64,000 nucleotides of DNA, from contig CAMRHE010000011.1 of the NCBI GenBank assembly GCA_947044405.1, positions 7,422,501 to 7,486,500 on the forward strand, written 5' to 3'. This DNA is from Leptodactylus fallax. Taxonomy: Eukaryota > Chordata > Amphibia > Anura > Leptodactylidae. Shown here one piece after another: positions 44,623 to 58,075 of this stretch. The first letter of the stretch is position 1. Each line of letters opens with the position of its first letter. Made by a program: the position numbers and the translations under genes. The notes beneath the pieces were generated by a model. That model saw only the letters and a list, made by a program, of their open reading frames with translations, was not told the origin of the DNA and made no database searches.

Positions 44623-45135
44623 ATGTCCATTGATTCAGTCATGGAGAGTGAACAAGCCATAATGTATCCATTGGAGTTCCTGAATTCTTTGGAGCCTCCT
44701 GGAATGCCACCGCATAAGCTCACTTTAAAAATAGGAGCCACAATAATTTTGCTTCGGAACCTTGACCCACCAAAAATGTATAATGGCACAAGATTGTGCA
44801 TTAAAAGTCTCATGCCCAATGTTATTGAAGCCACTATTCTTATGGGACACTCTAAGGGAGCAAATGTTTTCATTCCGTGTATTCCTTTGCTATCAAGCGA
44901 CATGCCCTTCAATTTTAAGCGTCTACAGTTCCCAATCCGACTTGCATTTGCTATGACTATAAGCAAGGCAAAAGGTAAATCACTTATAGTAGCCGGCATT
45001 AATTTGGAGAGCCCGTGTTTTTCACATGGACAGTTGTACGTTGCTTGCTCTAGAGTGGGTAACCCCAAAAAGCTTTTCATATATGCACCTGAAGGTAAAA
45101 CCAGAAACATTGTTTACCAAAAAGCACTACGATAG
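44623..45135 (+). pseudogene. Helitron helicase C-terminal domain
   Basis: A 170-codon frame covering the end of the Helitron protein: MSIDSVMESEQAIMYPLEFL, PPGMPPHKLTLKIGATIILL, then LAFAMTISKAKGKSL and YVACSRVGNPKKLFIYAPEG. The last block contains helicase motifs of the PIF1/RecD type (TISKAKGKSL, YVACSRV). It is separated from the preceding helicase frame by a shift. The stop at 45133-45135 is the natural end of the protein. Confidence 0.85.
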
Positions 45136-45539
45136 ATAGTTGTTTAATTGTAAACCAATTTTACTCTTTTGTCCGTGAACTACTTATAGATTACACTGGA
45201 GGGAGGGGGGAAGGGTTGCACTATGTTGTTAATTGAGTGTAAATGTTTTATATGTTTGTGTATGGTGCATAAATTTTAATTTTTGATAAAAAATTGTTCA
45301 AAAAATAGTTGTAATAGTTTATACTACTGTACATAATATGTATTGAATATGTAAAATCAATAAAAATGTTGAAATAAAAAAAAAGTTGTTCACAATGTTA
45401 CGACAAATAAGTAAAATGCGAAAATATTAAGAAAAATTTCAAGTAGAAAAAAAGATTTACTGTAGCACTCTGAAAATGTCAATTTCAGTGTGACACTGAA
45501 AATTTTACTTTAGCTACCATAACCAACAATTTAACATAT

Positions 45540-45652
45540 TTTCCGCGAGAAATAAAATGAACTTTTTTGCTTTTAGCAAATGGCTGCAATGAAACAAAGA
45601 GTGAAAAATTTAAAGGGGTCTGGATAACTTTCCGTACTCACTGTATACTCCA
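45540..45652. mobile_element. Tc1-like transposon end fragment
   Basis: Ends TTTCCGTACTCACTGTA at 45652, with AATTTAAAGGGGTCTGG just inside, the form of a Tc1 terminal repeat. It joins Harbinger coding sequence at a TA. Only one end is present, and the start is approximate. Confidence 0.5.
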
Positions 45653-46059
45653 ATGTCTACAGCGTTGAAACAGTACTTGGCATCTGCAATAGCCATCAGG
45701 ATGATTGAGAAGTACCGTTTATAGTTGTAGAATTCAGATCCAGTCCCAGGAGGCTTCTGAATCTGAATGTGCTTTCCATCCACAGCACCAACGCAGTTCG
45801 AAAATTGTGTGATTTGCCAAAACGTTTTGAAGGCCTCAATCAGTGTCGGACTGGGGTGCCTAGGGCCCACCAGTGAAATTGTTTCTAGGGGCCAACCACC
45901 AGGACCCCTGCAGATCAGCTGTACTGACATAGTGTGGCTACAGGTAATAACAATGCCATGCTGCTCACCCACCATACGATGTGCACCACTGCACTACCTA
46001 AACCCACCTCTAAACTATGTATGGAATTGTTAACATTAATATGGCCCATACAACTATAG

Positions 46060-47261
46060 CAGGGGTCGGCAACCCTCGGCATGCATGTCAAGAGTGGCAC
46101 GCAAGGCTTATTTCCCTGGCACTGGCAGCCCGAGTCCTCACCCAGCAGTTTCGATCGGACCACACACGGCCAAAACGAAACTGCTATTATACTGCGGGGT
46201 CTCTTCAGACCCCAGAGTATAATAAGCGGAGGCTCAGGAGAAGTGATGAAACATAAACAACTGTGTTACTCACCTTCCCTGCGCTTTGCGGCGGCTCTGT
46301 GATTTGCAAGCGCTTCTGCCTGAAGAGACCACTGACAGTGCCTCAGGGGTCACGTTCAACATCATTACGAATAAGGACACAGACATGACCCCTAAGAGCC
46401 AATCAGCGGTTGCTGACTACAGGCAGAAGCACCCGAAGACAACAGAGCCACTGCAGAGCACAGGGAAGGTGAGTAACATTGTTTTTTAATGTTTATCACC
46501 TCTCTTGGCCCTCCGCTTATTATACTCTGGGGTCTGAAGAAACCCCACCGTATAATAATAGCTAGTGAGTGGCGAAAATTATAAATTATTTTAAAAGTTA
46601 GAATATTATACTGTTTGGAGGGGCTGCTATGGGACATAATACCGTGAGCAGGGGGCCACTATAGGACATATACCGTATTCAGGGGGCCACTATGGGACAT
46701 AATACCATGTGCAGGGGCCGCTATGAGACATAATACCATGTGCAGGGGCCGCTATGAGACAAAATACCGTGTGCAGGGGCTGCTATCAGATATAATACCA
46801 TGTGCAAGGGCAGCTATGAGACATACAGTATACCATGTGTAGAGGCTATGGGATATAATACTGTGTGCAGGGGCCACTATGGGACATGTGAATGCAGTTT
46901 TACATCGAATTAAAAGTTCCAGTGGCCTAAGAATATAGCTGCATCAAGATACATAGTCTGTTTCCACCATAAGGATGTTTCCATATGGTGCTCCTGGACA
47001 CATACATTTACCACTAATTGTGGGATGCACATGTACATTCATTGCTTCTAATCGGAAAGTACAGATGCGTTCCAGAAAATAGCAGTAAACACATGCGCCC
47101 TAAAGCATCTGGTGGCAGCGCTTCTGTGTTATGGTTTGTGGTATATGACTTTAGTTTAGGGGTCGTCACACTTACAATTATTGACCGTCACTCCGAGTAC
47201 CTCATCTTTGATTTTTTTAATTAAAATCGGCACCCCGAACAAAAGAGGTTGTCTACCCCTG
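46060..47261. mobile_element. Nested non-autonomous hAT (CAGGGGTCGGCAACC ends)
   Basis: Starts CAGGGGTCGGCAACCC and ends GGTTGTCTACCCCTG, flanked by AACTATAG on both sides (46052-46059 and 47262-47269). Sister of 3211-4553. It carries a hairpin pair at 46185-46224 and 46518-46557 and a minisatellite at about 46610-46890. It inserted into the hAT at 45841, which had inserted into Harbinger. Confidence 0.95.
46185..46557. repeat. Hairpin-flanked foldback cassette
   Basis: Hairpins at 46185-46224 and 46518-46557 bound a segment with paired CAGCGGTTGCTGACTACAGG / CTTCTGCCTGAAGAG elements and a GAAGGTGAGTAACATTG motif near 46466. It is directly comparable with 3337-3711. Confidence 0.85.
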
Positions 47262-47589
47262 AACTATAGTATTCACAACTGTGGTTATCAAGAATATGTT
47301 AAGTGAGCAGCGCAGCGCCCGACATGGAAACAATACTGGGAGCTGCGTGTTCTGGTAAACATCTGATCTGCAGGGTCCAAGCAGTTTAAGAGCTCAGTGT
47401 GGGTCTAACACCCAGGGCCCCTGCTGAACAACTGTTTGAAGGGACCGTGGTGCTTTTGCAAGTGCCCTTACCCCTTCGCTATTTACATCGCACAGATCTG
47501 TTTTATAGTGACCGGGCAACGTAATTATATTCTGTGATAATATCACATGTCTGCTATAAAATAGATGGGGTGTGATGTAAATAATGAAA

Positions 47590-48005
47590 AGGCCCCACAC
47601 AGTGTAATATGCTTCACCGTAGCTCACACACAATGTAATATGCTCCACAGTGGCCCCCACACATTATAATATGCTCCACAGTGACCCCTCACACAATATA
47701 ATATGCTTCACAGTGACCACCACACAGTATAAATATGCTCCACAGTGGCTCCCCACACAGTATATGCTCCACAGTGACCGCTCACACAGTATAATATGCG
47801 CCACTGTGGCCCCCACACAGTATAATGTAGTGCACAGTGGCCACCACACAGTACAATATAATGCACAGTGGCCCGCACACAAAACATGCTCCACAGTGGT
47901 CCCCACATGGTATATTGTGCTCCACATTGGCCCCCACACAGCATAATGTGCTTAACAGTGGCCCCCACACAGTAGAATGTTCTCAACAGTGGCCCTCACA
48001 CAGTA
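47590..48005 (+). repeat. Minisatellite, about 30-bp unit
   Basis: About 13 units with the core CCACAGTGGCCCCCACACAG followed by TATAATATGCT. It is the reverse-orientation relative of 5985-6265, which lies in the sister hAT. Open frames on both strands are artefacts. Confidence 0.92.
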
Positions 48006-48715
48006 TAAATGCTTCCAGTATGCTTCCAGGAATCCCCCCCCTTAAGCCGCTTCAGGCGAACCGCACAAAGTGAGGCAAGGTGAGTATAAGTGTTTATTGT
48101 TTTCTATCACCTCCCCTGGGCCTCTGATTATTATACTCTTGGGTCTGAGGTGACCCTAGTGTATAATAATAGCAGTATTGGAAAGGGTCCAACATATTGT
48201 CGGCCCCTTTCCATTAAAATATGTATAGCGATCGGGGAACCAGGCTTTCCCCGATCACTATCACAGTGCTGCGGGGCCCCAGCCATCTCCAGCGGGCCCC
48301 GTAGCACTCTGGTCGTGGTCGCACCCCTTGCGACCACGATCGTTACCAGACCTCTACTACCTATTAAAAAAAGCAGTGGGGGTCTGGTAGAACCCACTAA
48401 ACCCACGGGGCCAACCAGGAAATTCACCAGTCCCCCGGTGGGCCAGTCCGACCCTGGCCTCAATCCAATGTTGTGTTGATGGTTCCGGGATGAACTTATC
48501 TTGAAGCACGTGCCACAGGGCTTTGCAGGTCTCACAGATGATGAGGCACACTGTTGACATCCCTAGCCAAAACTGGAAGTGTAGGGAGGCAAAACTTTCT
48601 CCTGTTGCAAGGTAACTAAAAGGTGAAAAATAAAAAATATTTTGAAATTTTTCCATATAATAAAAAAATAAAGCAACAGCAATAAGAAATATATAAATAT
48701 GAATGCAATACTATA

Positions 48716-50340
48716 TACAGTGCCTTGCAAAAGTATTCGGCCCCCTTGAACTTTTCAACCTTTTGCCACATTTCAGGCTTCAAACATAAGGATATAAAAT
48801 TTTAATTTTTTGGCGAAGAATCAACAACAAGTGGGACACAATTGTGAAGTGGAACGAAATTTATTGGTTATTTTAAACTTTTGTAAAAAATAAAAAACTG
48901 AAAAGTGGGGCGTTCAATATTATTCGGCCCCTTTACTTTCAGTGCAGCAAACTCACTCCAGAAGTTCAGTGAGGATCTCTGAATGATCCAATGTTGTCCT
49001 AAATGACTGATGATGATAAATATAATCCACCTGTGTGTAATCAAGTCTCCATATGAATGCACCTGCTCTGTGATCGTCTCAGGGTTCTGTTTAAAGCGCA
49101 GAGAGCATCATGAAGACCAAGGAACACACCAGGCAGGTCCGTGATACTGTTGTGGAGAAGTTTAAAGCTGGATTTGGATACAAAAAGATTTCCCAAACTT
49201 TAAACATCCCAAGGAGCACTGTGCAAGCGATCATATTAAAATGAAAGGAGTATCAGACCACTGCAAATCTACCAAGACCCGGCCGTCCCTCTAAACTTTC
49301 ATCTCAAACAAGGAGAAGACTGATCAGAGATGCAGCCAAGAGGCCCATGATCACTCTGGATGAACTGCAGAGATCTACAGCTGAGGTGGGAGAGTCTGTC
49401 CATAGGACAACAATCACTCGTACACTGCACAAATCTGGCCTTTATGGAAGAGTGGCAAGAAGAAAGCCATTTCTCAAAGATATCCATAAAAAGTCTTGTT
49501 TAAAGTTTGCTATAAGCCACCTGGGGGACACACCAAACATGTGGAAGAAGGTGCTCTGGTCAGATGAAACCAAAATCGAACTTTTTGGCCACAATGCAAA
49601 ACGATATGTTTGGCGTAAAAGCAACACAGCTCATCACCCTGAACATACCATCCCCACTGTCAAACATGGTGGAGGCAGCATCATGGTTTGGGCCTGCTTT
49701 TCTTCAGCAGGGACAGGAAAGATGGTTAAAATTGATGGGAAGATGGATGGAGCCAAATACAGGACCATTCTGGAAGAAAACCTGTTGGAGTCTGCAAAAG
49801 ACCTGAGACTGGGACGGAGATTTATCTTCCAACAAAACAATGATCCCAAACATAAAGCAAAATCTACAATGGAATGGTTCACAAATAAACGTATCCAGGT
49901 GTTAGAATGGCCAAGTCAAAGTCCAGACCTGAATCCAATCGAGAATCTGTGGAAAGAGCTGAAAACTGCTGTTCACAAACGCTCTCCATCCAACCTCACT
50001 GAGCTCGAGCTGTTTTCCAAGGAAGAATGGGCAAGAATTTCAGTCTCCCGATGTGCAAAACTGAGACATACCCCAAGCGACTTGCAGCTGTAATCGCAGC
50101 AAAAGGTGGCGCTACAAAGTATTAACTTAAGGGGGTCGAATAATATTGCACGCCCCACTTTTCAGTTTTTTATTTTTTACAAAAGTTTAAAATATCCAAT
50201 AAACTTTCGTTTCACTTCACAATTGTGTCCCACTTGTTGTTGATTCTTCACCAAAAAATTTAAATTTTATGTTTGAAGCCTGAAATGTGGCAAAAGGTTG
50301 AAAAGTTCAAGGGGGCCGAATACTTTCGCAAGGCACTGTA
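48716..50340 (+). mobile_element. Tc1-like transposon, DD34E type, complete ends
   Basis: Termini TACAGTGCCTTGCAAAAG and CTTTCGCAAGGCACTGTA at TA targets, 1625 bp. Same family as 23813-25406 and complete at both ends. The left flank is Harbinger-derived; the right flank is the 3' end of the L1. Confidence 0.93.
49110..50125 (+). pseudogene. Tc1-type transposase (DD34E), one stop and one frameshift
   Basis: Full length (about 339 codons). Starts ATGAAGACCAAGGAACAC at 49110. The stop TGA at 49242 replaces a Trp codon in the DNA-binding domain (ILKW in the copy at 24031-25050). After that the frame is open from 49245: GRPSKL, then [13 protein letters not shown] with the first Asp, QQNNDPKHKAK where the second catalytic Asp has become Asn, and [11 protein letters not shown] with the Glu. 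A 1-base loss near 50065 shifts the last 25 codons, which still encode AAKGGATKY in the correct frame. The D-to-N change alone would abolish catalysis. Confidence 0.92.
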
Positions 50341-50701
50341 TATTAACATTTGTCAACATATCTTCATATAAAGATATTTTTATTGATACAAATATTTTTA
50401 TTTACGAATGAGAAGAACAAATACAAAGGAATACATTTCAATATAAAGATAGTACATGAAGAATGTTAACTCGCACGTCCAAAGCAGGAATATCGTGCAA
50501 CGTGAGTAGAGAATGTCCATCACAATGAAAGGTCACATCTTGCAGTAGATCATGTACGCAATGGTGGGCAGGCTAGGGAGTATAAAGCAGAATGAAAAAC
50601 AGCAAATACATGTGGTAAAGACGGAGTTCAATATATAAGCTGATAAAGTGAACCAAAGCACAAAAGTCGAAAAAGCGAGTATGTAAAGACATAGGGACAT
50701 A

Positions 50702-52336
<1,635 letters not shown>

Positions 52337-52638
52337 TATATTTATCCTAATGGCAACAAATGTACTGGTGGTACATGGATAGCACCATAGAGACAAAGAC
52401 ACGAAGACAACACAGAACAGAGCAAACACAGTACAGAACAAGAGAGGGGAGAGGGAAAATACGGGGAGACGGAGAGGCAAAGGAGTGGGAGGAAGAGGGA
52501 GGAAAAGAAAGAAGAAGAGCAATGAAGAAGGGAAGGGAGGGAGAGTCCTGGAAGGCCCCACGATTGCCCCGACGAAGTCTCGATATTTCACTCATGTACT
52601 TGAGCCGTTCACCTCCGATATCTCAAGCCTGAGGCAGA

Positions 52639-55600
52639 CTAAGCCACTGCGGACCAGACCTGCGTGAATTTGGAATGGGATCTCCTAGTCCAGCTCAATA
52701 GCTCTTCAAAACAAGATATCTGTCGAACTTTAGTCTCCCACTCCTGTACTGCCGGAGGAGAGCTCTGTAGCCAGTTGAGAAGGATTAACAGTTTTGCCGC
52801 CTCTATCAAGTGGGTAATGAGGCAATCCTTCCTGGGATTATAGTGTTGTGAGAACTGTGCTAGTGCGATCATAGATGGTGTGAGAGTGAAGTCCGGGGAA
52901 GAAATCAGCCTTATGCGGTTCTCTACATGAGACCAGAAAGGGGCAATCAGGGGATAGTCCCATCAGAGGTGCAAGTAAGTACCTGGGCCATTATGGCAGC
53001 GCCACCACACATTGTAGAGCGAGAGCTTTATGTGGTATAACCTGGGGTTCTGTACCATCTGGATATCAATTTGAAATGATTTTCTTGTGTTTCAGATGCT
53101 GGACGTGCAAGAAAGAAGGTCTGAAATTCGGTAGGAGCAGTAGAATGTCTTCCAGAGCCATGGGAGCTTCATTGGGACAAATGTCTCCCAGTTGCAGTCT
53201 ATCCAAGGGGGCCCACAGCGAGTGACAAGGAGGCAATTTCAATTCAATGACATGTGGTATAAGACTAGCGAGCAAGAGTGGGGATGGCAAAGGAGCCAGG
53301 TCTTCAGAGAGATCTTTCCAGACTTCTGCGCAGCCACTCAGAACTGGATCTCGGAGGAAGGGTTTGCATGTTGGCAAGTGAGGCGCCCACAGCGCAATAT
53401 GGAAGGAAGGGGCCATAAGACCTCCTGGTCCAGTGTCCTGGAGAGTAGATGAGGCACCTCGGGTCAATTTCGCCCACCAACCAAGCTGCACCATCTTGTA
53501 GTATTTGTGGATGTCGTGCAAGCCTATACCACCAGCAGATTTCTTCTTCACCAACTGCGACCAGGCCAGTCGTGGTGTCTTCTTATTCCAAATAAACGAC
53601 GAGAAAATACTGTGGGCACTCTTGAAGAAGGCAGAGGGGAGTCGAATCAGAAGCATAGGGAGGCGGTATAGCATCTTGGGGAGCACATAAGTTTGCACAA
53701 GGTTCTTCCTTCTGAACCAAGACTGCGGCAGCTTGTCATACGAAGCAAGGAGATTCTTCAGTTCCACCAGTAAAGGCATGAAGTTCAGTTGATACAGGTT
53801 GTCCACATTACTGGAGAGATCCACTCCTAGATACTGTACTTGATATGCGATTCAGCCCATGTGAAAGGTTTAGATTGTAGCAGGGAAGATCTCTTGCCAT
53901 CTGTGAGGTTGACGGGGAGTATTTCAGATTTATCAAAATTAACTTTGTAGTTTGGACAGTTCGCCTTATCTCTCCATCAGGTAATAAGGGCCAGTAAGCC
54001 ATCCAGAGGATTAGTCATGACAAAGAGTACGTCATCTGCAAACACTGTAGCATGAATAGTATGTCCATTAACGGTCATCCCCTGTATATCAGGATGTTGA
54101 CGAACTGCTTGCAAGAAAGCTTCTAAGATCAGGATAAAGAGGGTCGGTGAGAGGGGGCAGCCCTGGCTCGTGCTATTGCGTATATCAAAAGAGGAATAGA
54201 GAGTGTCATTGACTTTGATGCGGGCATGGGGTTGTGCGTAGAGTGTGAAGATGGCAGTTATAAAGACCGGAGGTAAGCCAAATCTTTCCAGAACTGCTCA
54301 CAAAAAGCTCCAATCCACTCTATCGAACGCCTTTTCTGCATCGATACCCAGTAGAATCAGTCTTTGTTTGGTTCTAGCAGCAGAAGAGATAAAAGGAAGC
54401 AGTCTCGCGGTGTTATCACGACCTTCCTGCCATGGAACAAATCCGGACTGTTCAACATGGACCAATGACGGTTGGAGCTGTCCCAACCAAAGAGCCACAA
54501 TCTTCACCCAGACTTTGACATCCAGATTCAACAGGGAGATCGGTCTATAGCTGCCGCAGAGCGAGGGGTCTTTACCCTCCTTGGCGATGAGAGCAATGTG
54601 GGCTTCTTGTGCTTGTCTGGGGAGGAGTGCGCCTTGGAGCAGGGTATTACATAGGGAAGCCAGCTGCGGCGCTAGGACCAACCGGAATTTTTTGAAGTAC
54701 AACAGCGGAAGACCGTCAGGTCCCGGGAAATTACCCGGGGGGAAACTGCGGAGTGTGCGCTGGACTTCTTCTAGGGTGATGGGAGTGACCAGTGTTTCTG
54801 CAGATGCAGACGATATAGTGGGTAGAGATAACTCACTCAGGAAGACCTTAATCGAGGACAACTTGTCAGGTGAGCGAAGCAGAGGTAGGCGCTGCCAAGT
54901 TATATAACTTAGAATAAAAGTGAACAAATTCAGCGGCTATATCTCGGGTATCAGTGACTGTGGTTCCAGAAGAGTATTTGATGGAGGAAACATGATTTCG
55001 CCTTGGCACGTTTGATCAGGTTGGTCATTAAGCGACTGCCTTTGTCGCCATGGGCATAGAGAAGGTGTTGATAGTGGAGATAGTGCTTAGCAGCTCTAGC
55101 ATCAAGGAGGGAGGTTAGTTGTTCTCTTAAGGATGTCAGTTCACTCTGAGCCTGTTGTGCGAGAGATCTTTTGTGGAGACGTTCCAAGGCAGAGATGCGG
55201 GCAAGCAGGTCGTCAACAGTCCTCTGTCTCTCTTTCTTGGCCTTGGAGTCCATGGAAATCAAGATGCCTTTGATGTAAGATTTATGAGACTCATCATCGA
55301 TCATCGGGCACATGCCCGGGGTGTTATTGATGTCAAAAAAGTCGGAGAGATGATGCTGTAACAATTGCACATTCGGTTCGTAATCTAGCAGGGATTCGTT
55401 TAATCTCCAGTACCAAGCCTTAGGCGGTAAATGGTGGAGGCGAATGATGGTAGACATTGGTGCATGGTCAGAAATAGAGATGACTTCAATTTCAGATAAC
55501 AGGAGAGAGTCCAGCATGCCTGCGGAACAGAAGATGTAATCCAGACGATGATGATATATTCCGGTAGGAGAATAGAAAGTGTAATCTTTGGAGGTGGGGT

Positions 55601-56088
55601 GAAGTGTACAGCAAAGACATCTCTCTCAGTTCAGCCATAAGCTTACCTAGAAGCCTTTGAGAGTGGGGGTAGCAGATAAAGTGGAGTCCACAAGAGGGTT
55701 GAGTGCCACATTAAAATCTGCGCCTAGAATAACTTGGCCTTCCACAAACTAATTCAAGAGTCGTAGTATTTTGATGAGCCAGCCTATTTGGCCTCTATTC
55801 AGAAAGAGAGCCCTACCCTCCGGGTCCCTATATTGTTGTTGGCTTATGAAAGGTACTGAATTGTGAAAGAGAATGGATACACCCCTAGACGCAGAAGTTG
55901 GATTTGGACTGTGGAACCACAGAGAACTGTCTAGTCGGCAGCGCCGGGATTTTAGAGTCTTTAAAATTTGTTTCTTGTAAAAACGCTACCCCAGTGCGCA
56001 TCTTTCGCAGAAGATGAAGAATATGATGGAGTTTGTTGGGAGAATTGAACCCTTTCATGTTATAAGAGGTGCAGATCAATTCGGACAT
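52639..56088 (-). pseudogene. L1 ORF2: endonuclease and reverse transcriptase, broken
   Basis: About 1150 codons in total, close to the usual L1 ORF2 length, in several frames. N-terminus (56088-55885): SYNMKGFNSPNKLHHILHLL with VAFLQETNFK, the APE-type endonuclease. SDHAPMSTIIRL near 55450 is the end of that domain. RT core: GNFPGPDGLPLLYFKKF, YRPISLLNLDVKVW and DAEKAFDRVDW (54298-54927). The catalytic FADD box is at 54031-54042. The C-terminal part (53824-53066 and 52872-52639) has QMVQNPRLYHIK and LIEAAKLLILLNWLQ. Frameshifts near 55880, 54930, 54290 and 53830 and internal stops disable it. The protein nicks target DNA and copies L1 RNA. Confidence 0.88.
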
Positions 56089-57004
56089 ATTCGAATGAGG
56101 GATCGGGAGGAGCTGTAGAGGTAAAGTACTGTTAAGAGGTAGAAGAAAAGCAGCAGGTAGCAGGGGGGAGACAGGGAGGGGAGGGAGCTAGAGAAGGAAA
56201 AGAGAGGAGAACAGCTGGCGTGGAGAGGGGTGAGGATCAGACGAACAAGGGACAAGTTACAAAAGACGAGACTAACAAACTGACAGAGATGACATTTCAG
56301 ACCATGAAGAACAACAAATATGCAAGAAACCAGATAAAGTGAGATGCGCAAGGAAGCTCAAACCTGCACCAGCAAGAACAATAATACGGATATGGAGTAA
56401 GTCCTGATCAGAGTCAAGCCCTGCAATATACTTCAAGATAGCATAATATGCATAAACTAACGCTAAGCGTAAAACAAACCCAATAGGCCAACAAGAGAGG
56501 TAGGAGCTGAATATGGTCACTCAGGTATACTGGTCACGCTGGGATCAAACTGGAGAGGGGGGAGGAGGAGAGGAAGGAGGGAGGTAAAGAAAGGGGAGAC
56601 TCGGGCCATGCAGACCTAGAAAAACCATGGTTGGTAGCAGTGTATCCACTCAACAGCACGTGGAGGATCTCCTCAGCACAACCACGGCAAGTAGCAGTGC
56701 AGCCCCCGGACAACATACGGGAGCCCCTCCTTCAGCAGGAGGACACCAGGCCTAGTGCCGAATCTATCGCTACAATGGAGAGAAGAGTGGACTTGGAAGA
56801 CAGGGGAGGGCAGGTGGGGGTCAAAGGAGGCTAGGGGGCAGTAGAGGGCGAGTGGGGTCAGGGAGGGAGGGAGAAGTGAGAGGGGAGAGGTCAGAGGGGT
56901 GGCAAGGAATCAGCAAAGGGCAATTGTACCAATTACAGAGAAGCAACCTAGCAAACCGAAGTACATTAATCATCTATATACAGTATATATATATAAAACT
57001 CAAA

Positions 57005-57375
57005 ATCTGTAGTAGACCGCTCTATATAAATCCACAGTTCTCGCCCAATTTGGATGAAATTTGGCACGCCCCCCTCTCCACCCACAGAAGCAGAATACTG
57101 AGCACGTTACATCTCACTAGCATCCCCCGTCATGAGATTGGGGCCCCCGAAGTTAGGCCCTATACATATAATGGGGAAATGTGAAATCTGTAGTAAGTAG
57201 CCTGCTCTATACAAATCCACTGTTCTCGCCCAATTTGGGTGAAATTTGGCACGCCCCCTCTCCACCCACAGGAGCAGAATACTGCGCACGTTAAATCTTG
57301 CTACCGTCCCCCAGTCATCAGATTGGGGCCCCTGAAGTTAGGCCCTATACATATAATGGGGAAATGTGAAGGTGA
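57005..57375 (+). repeat. Two tandem units of about 185 bp
   Basis: Two units, each starting near an AATCTGTAGTAG motif and running through CCCAATTTGGATGAAATTTGG (or the near-identical GGGTG form), CCTCTCCACCCACAG, ATTGGGGCCCCTGAAGTTAG and CATATAATGGGGAAATGTGA. They lie in the putative 5' region of the Helitron, where amphibian Helitrons often carry such text. Confidence 0.85.
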
Positions 57376-57469
57376 AAGTGACAATGCTGAGGGGAAAACA
57401 ACAGTTGTGACTGACAGGGAAGGATTATAGCGACGGCACCAAAGAGTCACTGCTAAAGGAGCCGTACCA

Positions 57470-57890
57470 CCACACACAACACATAAACATTTCATAAACA
57501 CCATACAAACATCACACAGACAGCACACATACACCGACCCACAAGCACACCACCAAACACCAGACCACACTGCACACACAACACAAACACCACCCACAAT
57601 CCACAACACCACTCCATAAATACCACATGCACACCACACACATACGAACGCAAGGACCAGACACGCACGCAAACACACTGAGATGGATGCACCCTACACA
57701 CATGGACGAACAGAGCACATGCGTACTCACATACAGCTACCGCACGGACACTAGCACTGTGCACGCACAAACACATGGATTACATACGCACACACACACG
57801 CATACATATACACGGACCACAAATGTGCATGCACACACGAATACATACACATGGATCACATGCGTGCACACACATACACGCAAGCACTGA
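57470..57890 (+). repeat. CA-rich cryptic simple sequence
   Basis: Dominated by ACACAC, CACAAACAC and ACACGCA steps without a fixed unit. The Cys/Val-rich open frames on the minus strand and His/Thr-rich ones on the plus strand follow from the composition. Confidence 0.85.
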
Positions 57891-57909
57891 CAAAACATGT
57901 CTGGTATCC

Positions 57910-58075
57910 TTACTGGCTGCTTGCACACTACAGTATTTTTCACGGGACTCAGGGCCATAGACTTCTTTATGCACAAAGTTGTGAATTTTGCAGGCTCCAT
58001 AGAATGTTTATGGAGCTGTAGAATCCACGGCCCGGAGACCCATGAAAAATACTGTAGTGTGCAAGCAGCCTTACT
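57910..58075. mobile_element. Palindromic MITE with TTACT flanks
   Basis: GGCTGCTTGCACACTACAGT... (57915) and ...ACTGTAGTGTGCAAGCAGCC (to 58070) are inverted repeats of about 30 bp. Inner arms pair as well (CTCCATAGAATG/TTTATGGAG; GGGCCATAGA/AATCCACGGCCC). TTACT occurs directly on both sides. No coding capacity. Confidence 0.75.

Larger units (their letters stand above)
41968..45400 (+). mobile_element. Helitron relic, 5'-truncated copy
   Basis: From CAACCAATAAAAAAATATCAG the sequence follows the second Helitron (59490 onward). Here it keeps about 1.1 kb that the second copy lost (between the Rep region and the helicase), but lacks everything upstream. The last coding block ends at 45135 and is followed by an A-rich 3' region. 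No CTRR-type 3' end could be fixed, so the end coordinate is approximate. Confidence 0.8.
45841..48456. mobile_element. Non-autonomous hAT (CAGTGTCGGACTGG ends) inside the Harbinger gene
   Basis: Ends CAGTGTCGGACTGGGG and CCAGTCCGACCCTG, flanked on both sides by GCCTCAAT (45833-45840 and 48457-48464). Same family as 5310-8226. 2616 bp, of which 1202 bp is a second hAT. No transposase. It contains a minisatellite (47590-48005), one cassette hairpin (48129-48168) and AAGGTGAGTATAAG near 48077. Confidence 0.95.
45653..48660 (-). pseudogene. PIF/Harbinger transposase nuclease, split by an hAT
   Basis: Minus strand. The upstream exon part (48465 to about 48610) reads YLATGESFASLHFQFWLGMS and ICETCKALWHVLQDKFIPEP. 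The downstream part (45653-45840) reads FSNCVGAVDGKHIQIQKPPG, then NYKRYFSIILMAIADAKYCF and AVDIG. These are the conserved blocks of the Harbinger DDE nuclease: the first catalytic Asp in VDGKH, a further Asp in the ADAKY...VDIG block. The final Glu region is cut off by the Tc1 fragment at 45652. A pyrimidine-rich run ending TTTTAG just before the first block (about 48613-48635) looks like a splice acceptor, in keeping with intron-containing Harbinger genes. The GCCTCAAT duplication shows where the hAT landed. Confidence 0.82.

Noticed and set aside
45483..45501. Helitron 3' end hairpin (TTTCAGTGTGACACTGAAA)
   Set aside because: A good hairpin in a plausible place, but no CTRR terminus follows within the expected 10-12 bases, and the position may belong to the adjoining Tc1 fragment.
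52347..52667. Arg/Glu-rich and Pro/Ser-rich frames on opposite strands
   Set aside because: They lie in purine-rich L1 3' untranslated sequence and mirror one another; low complexity.
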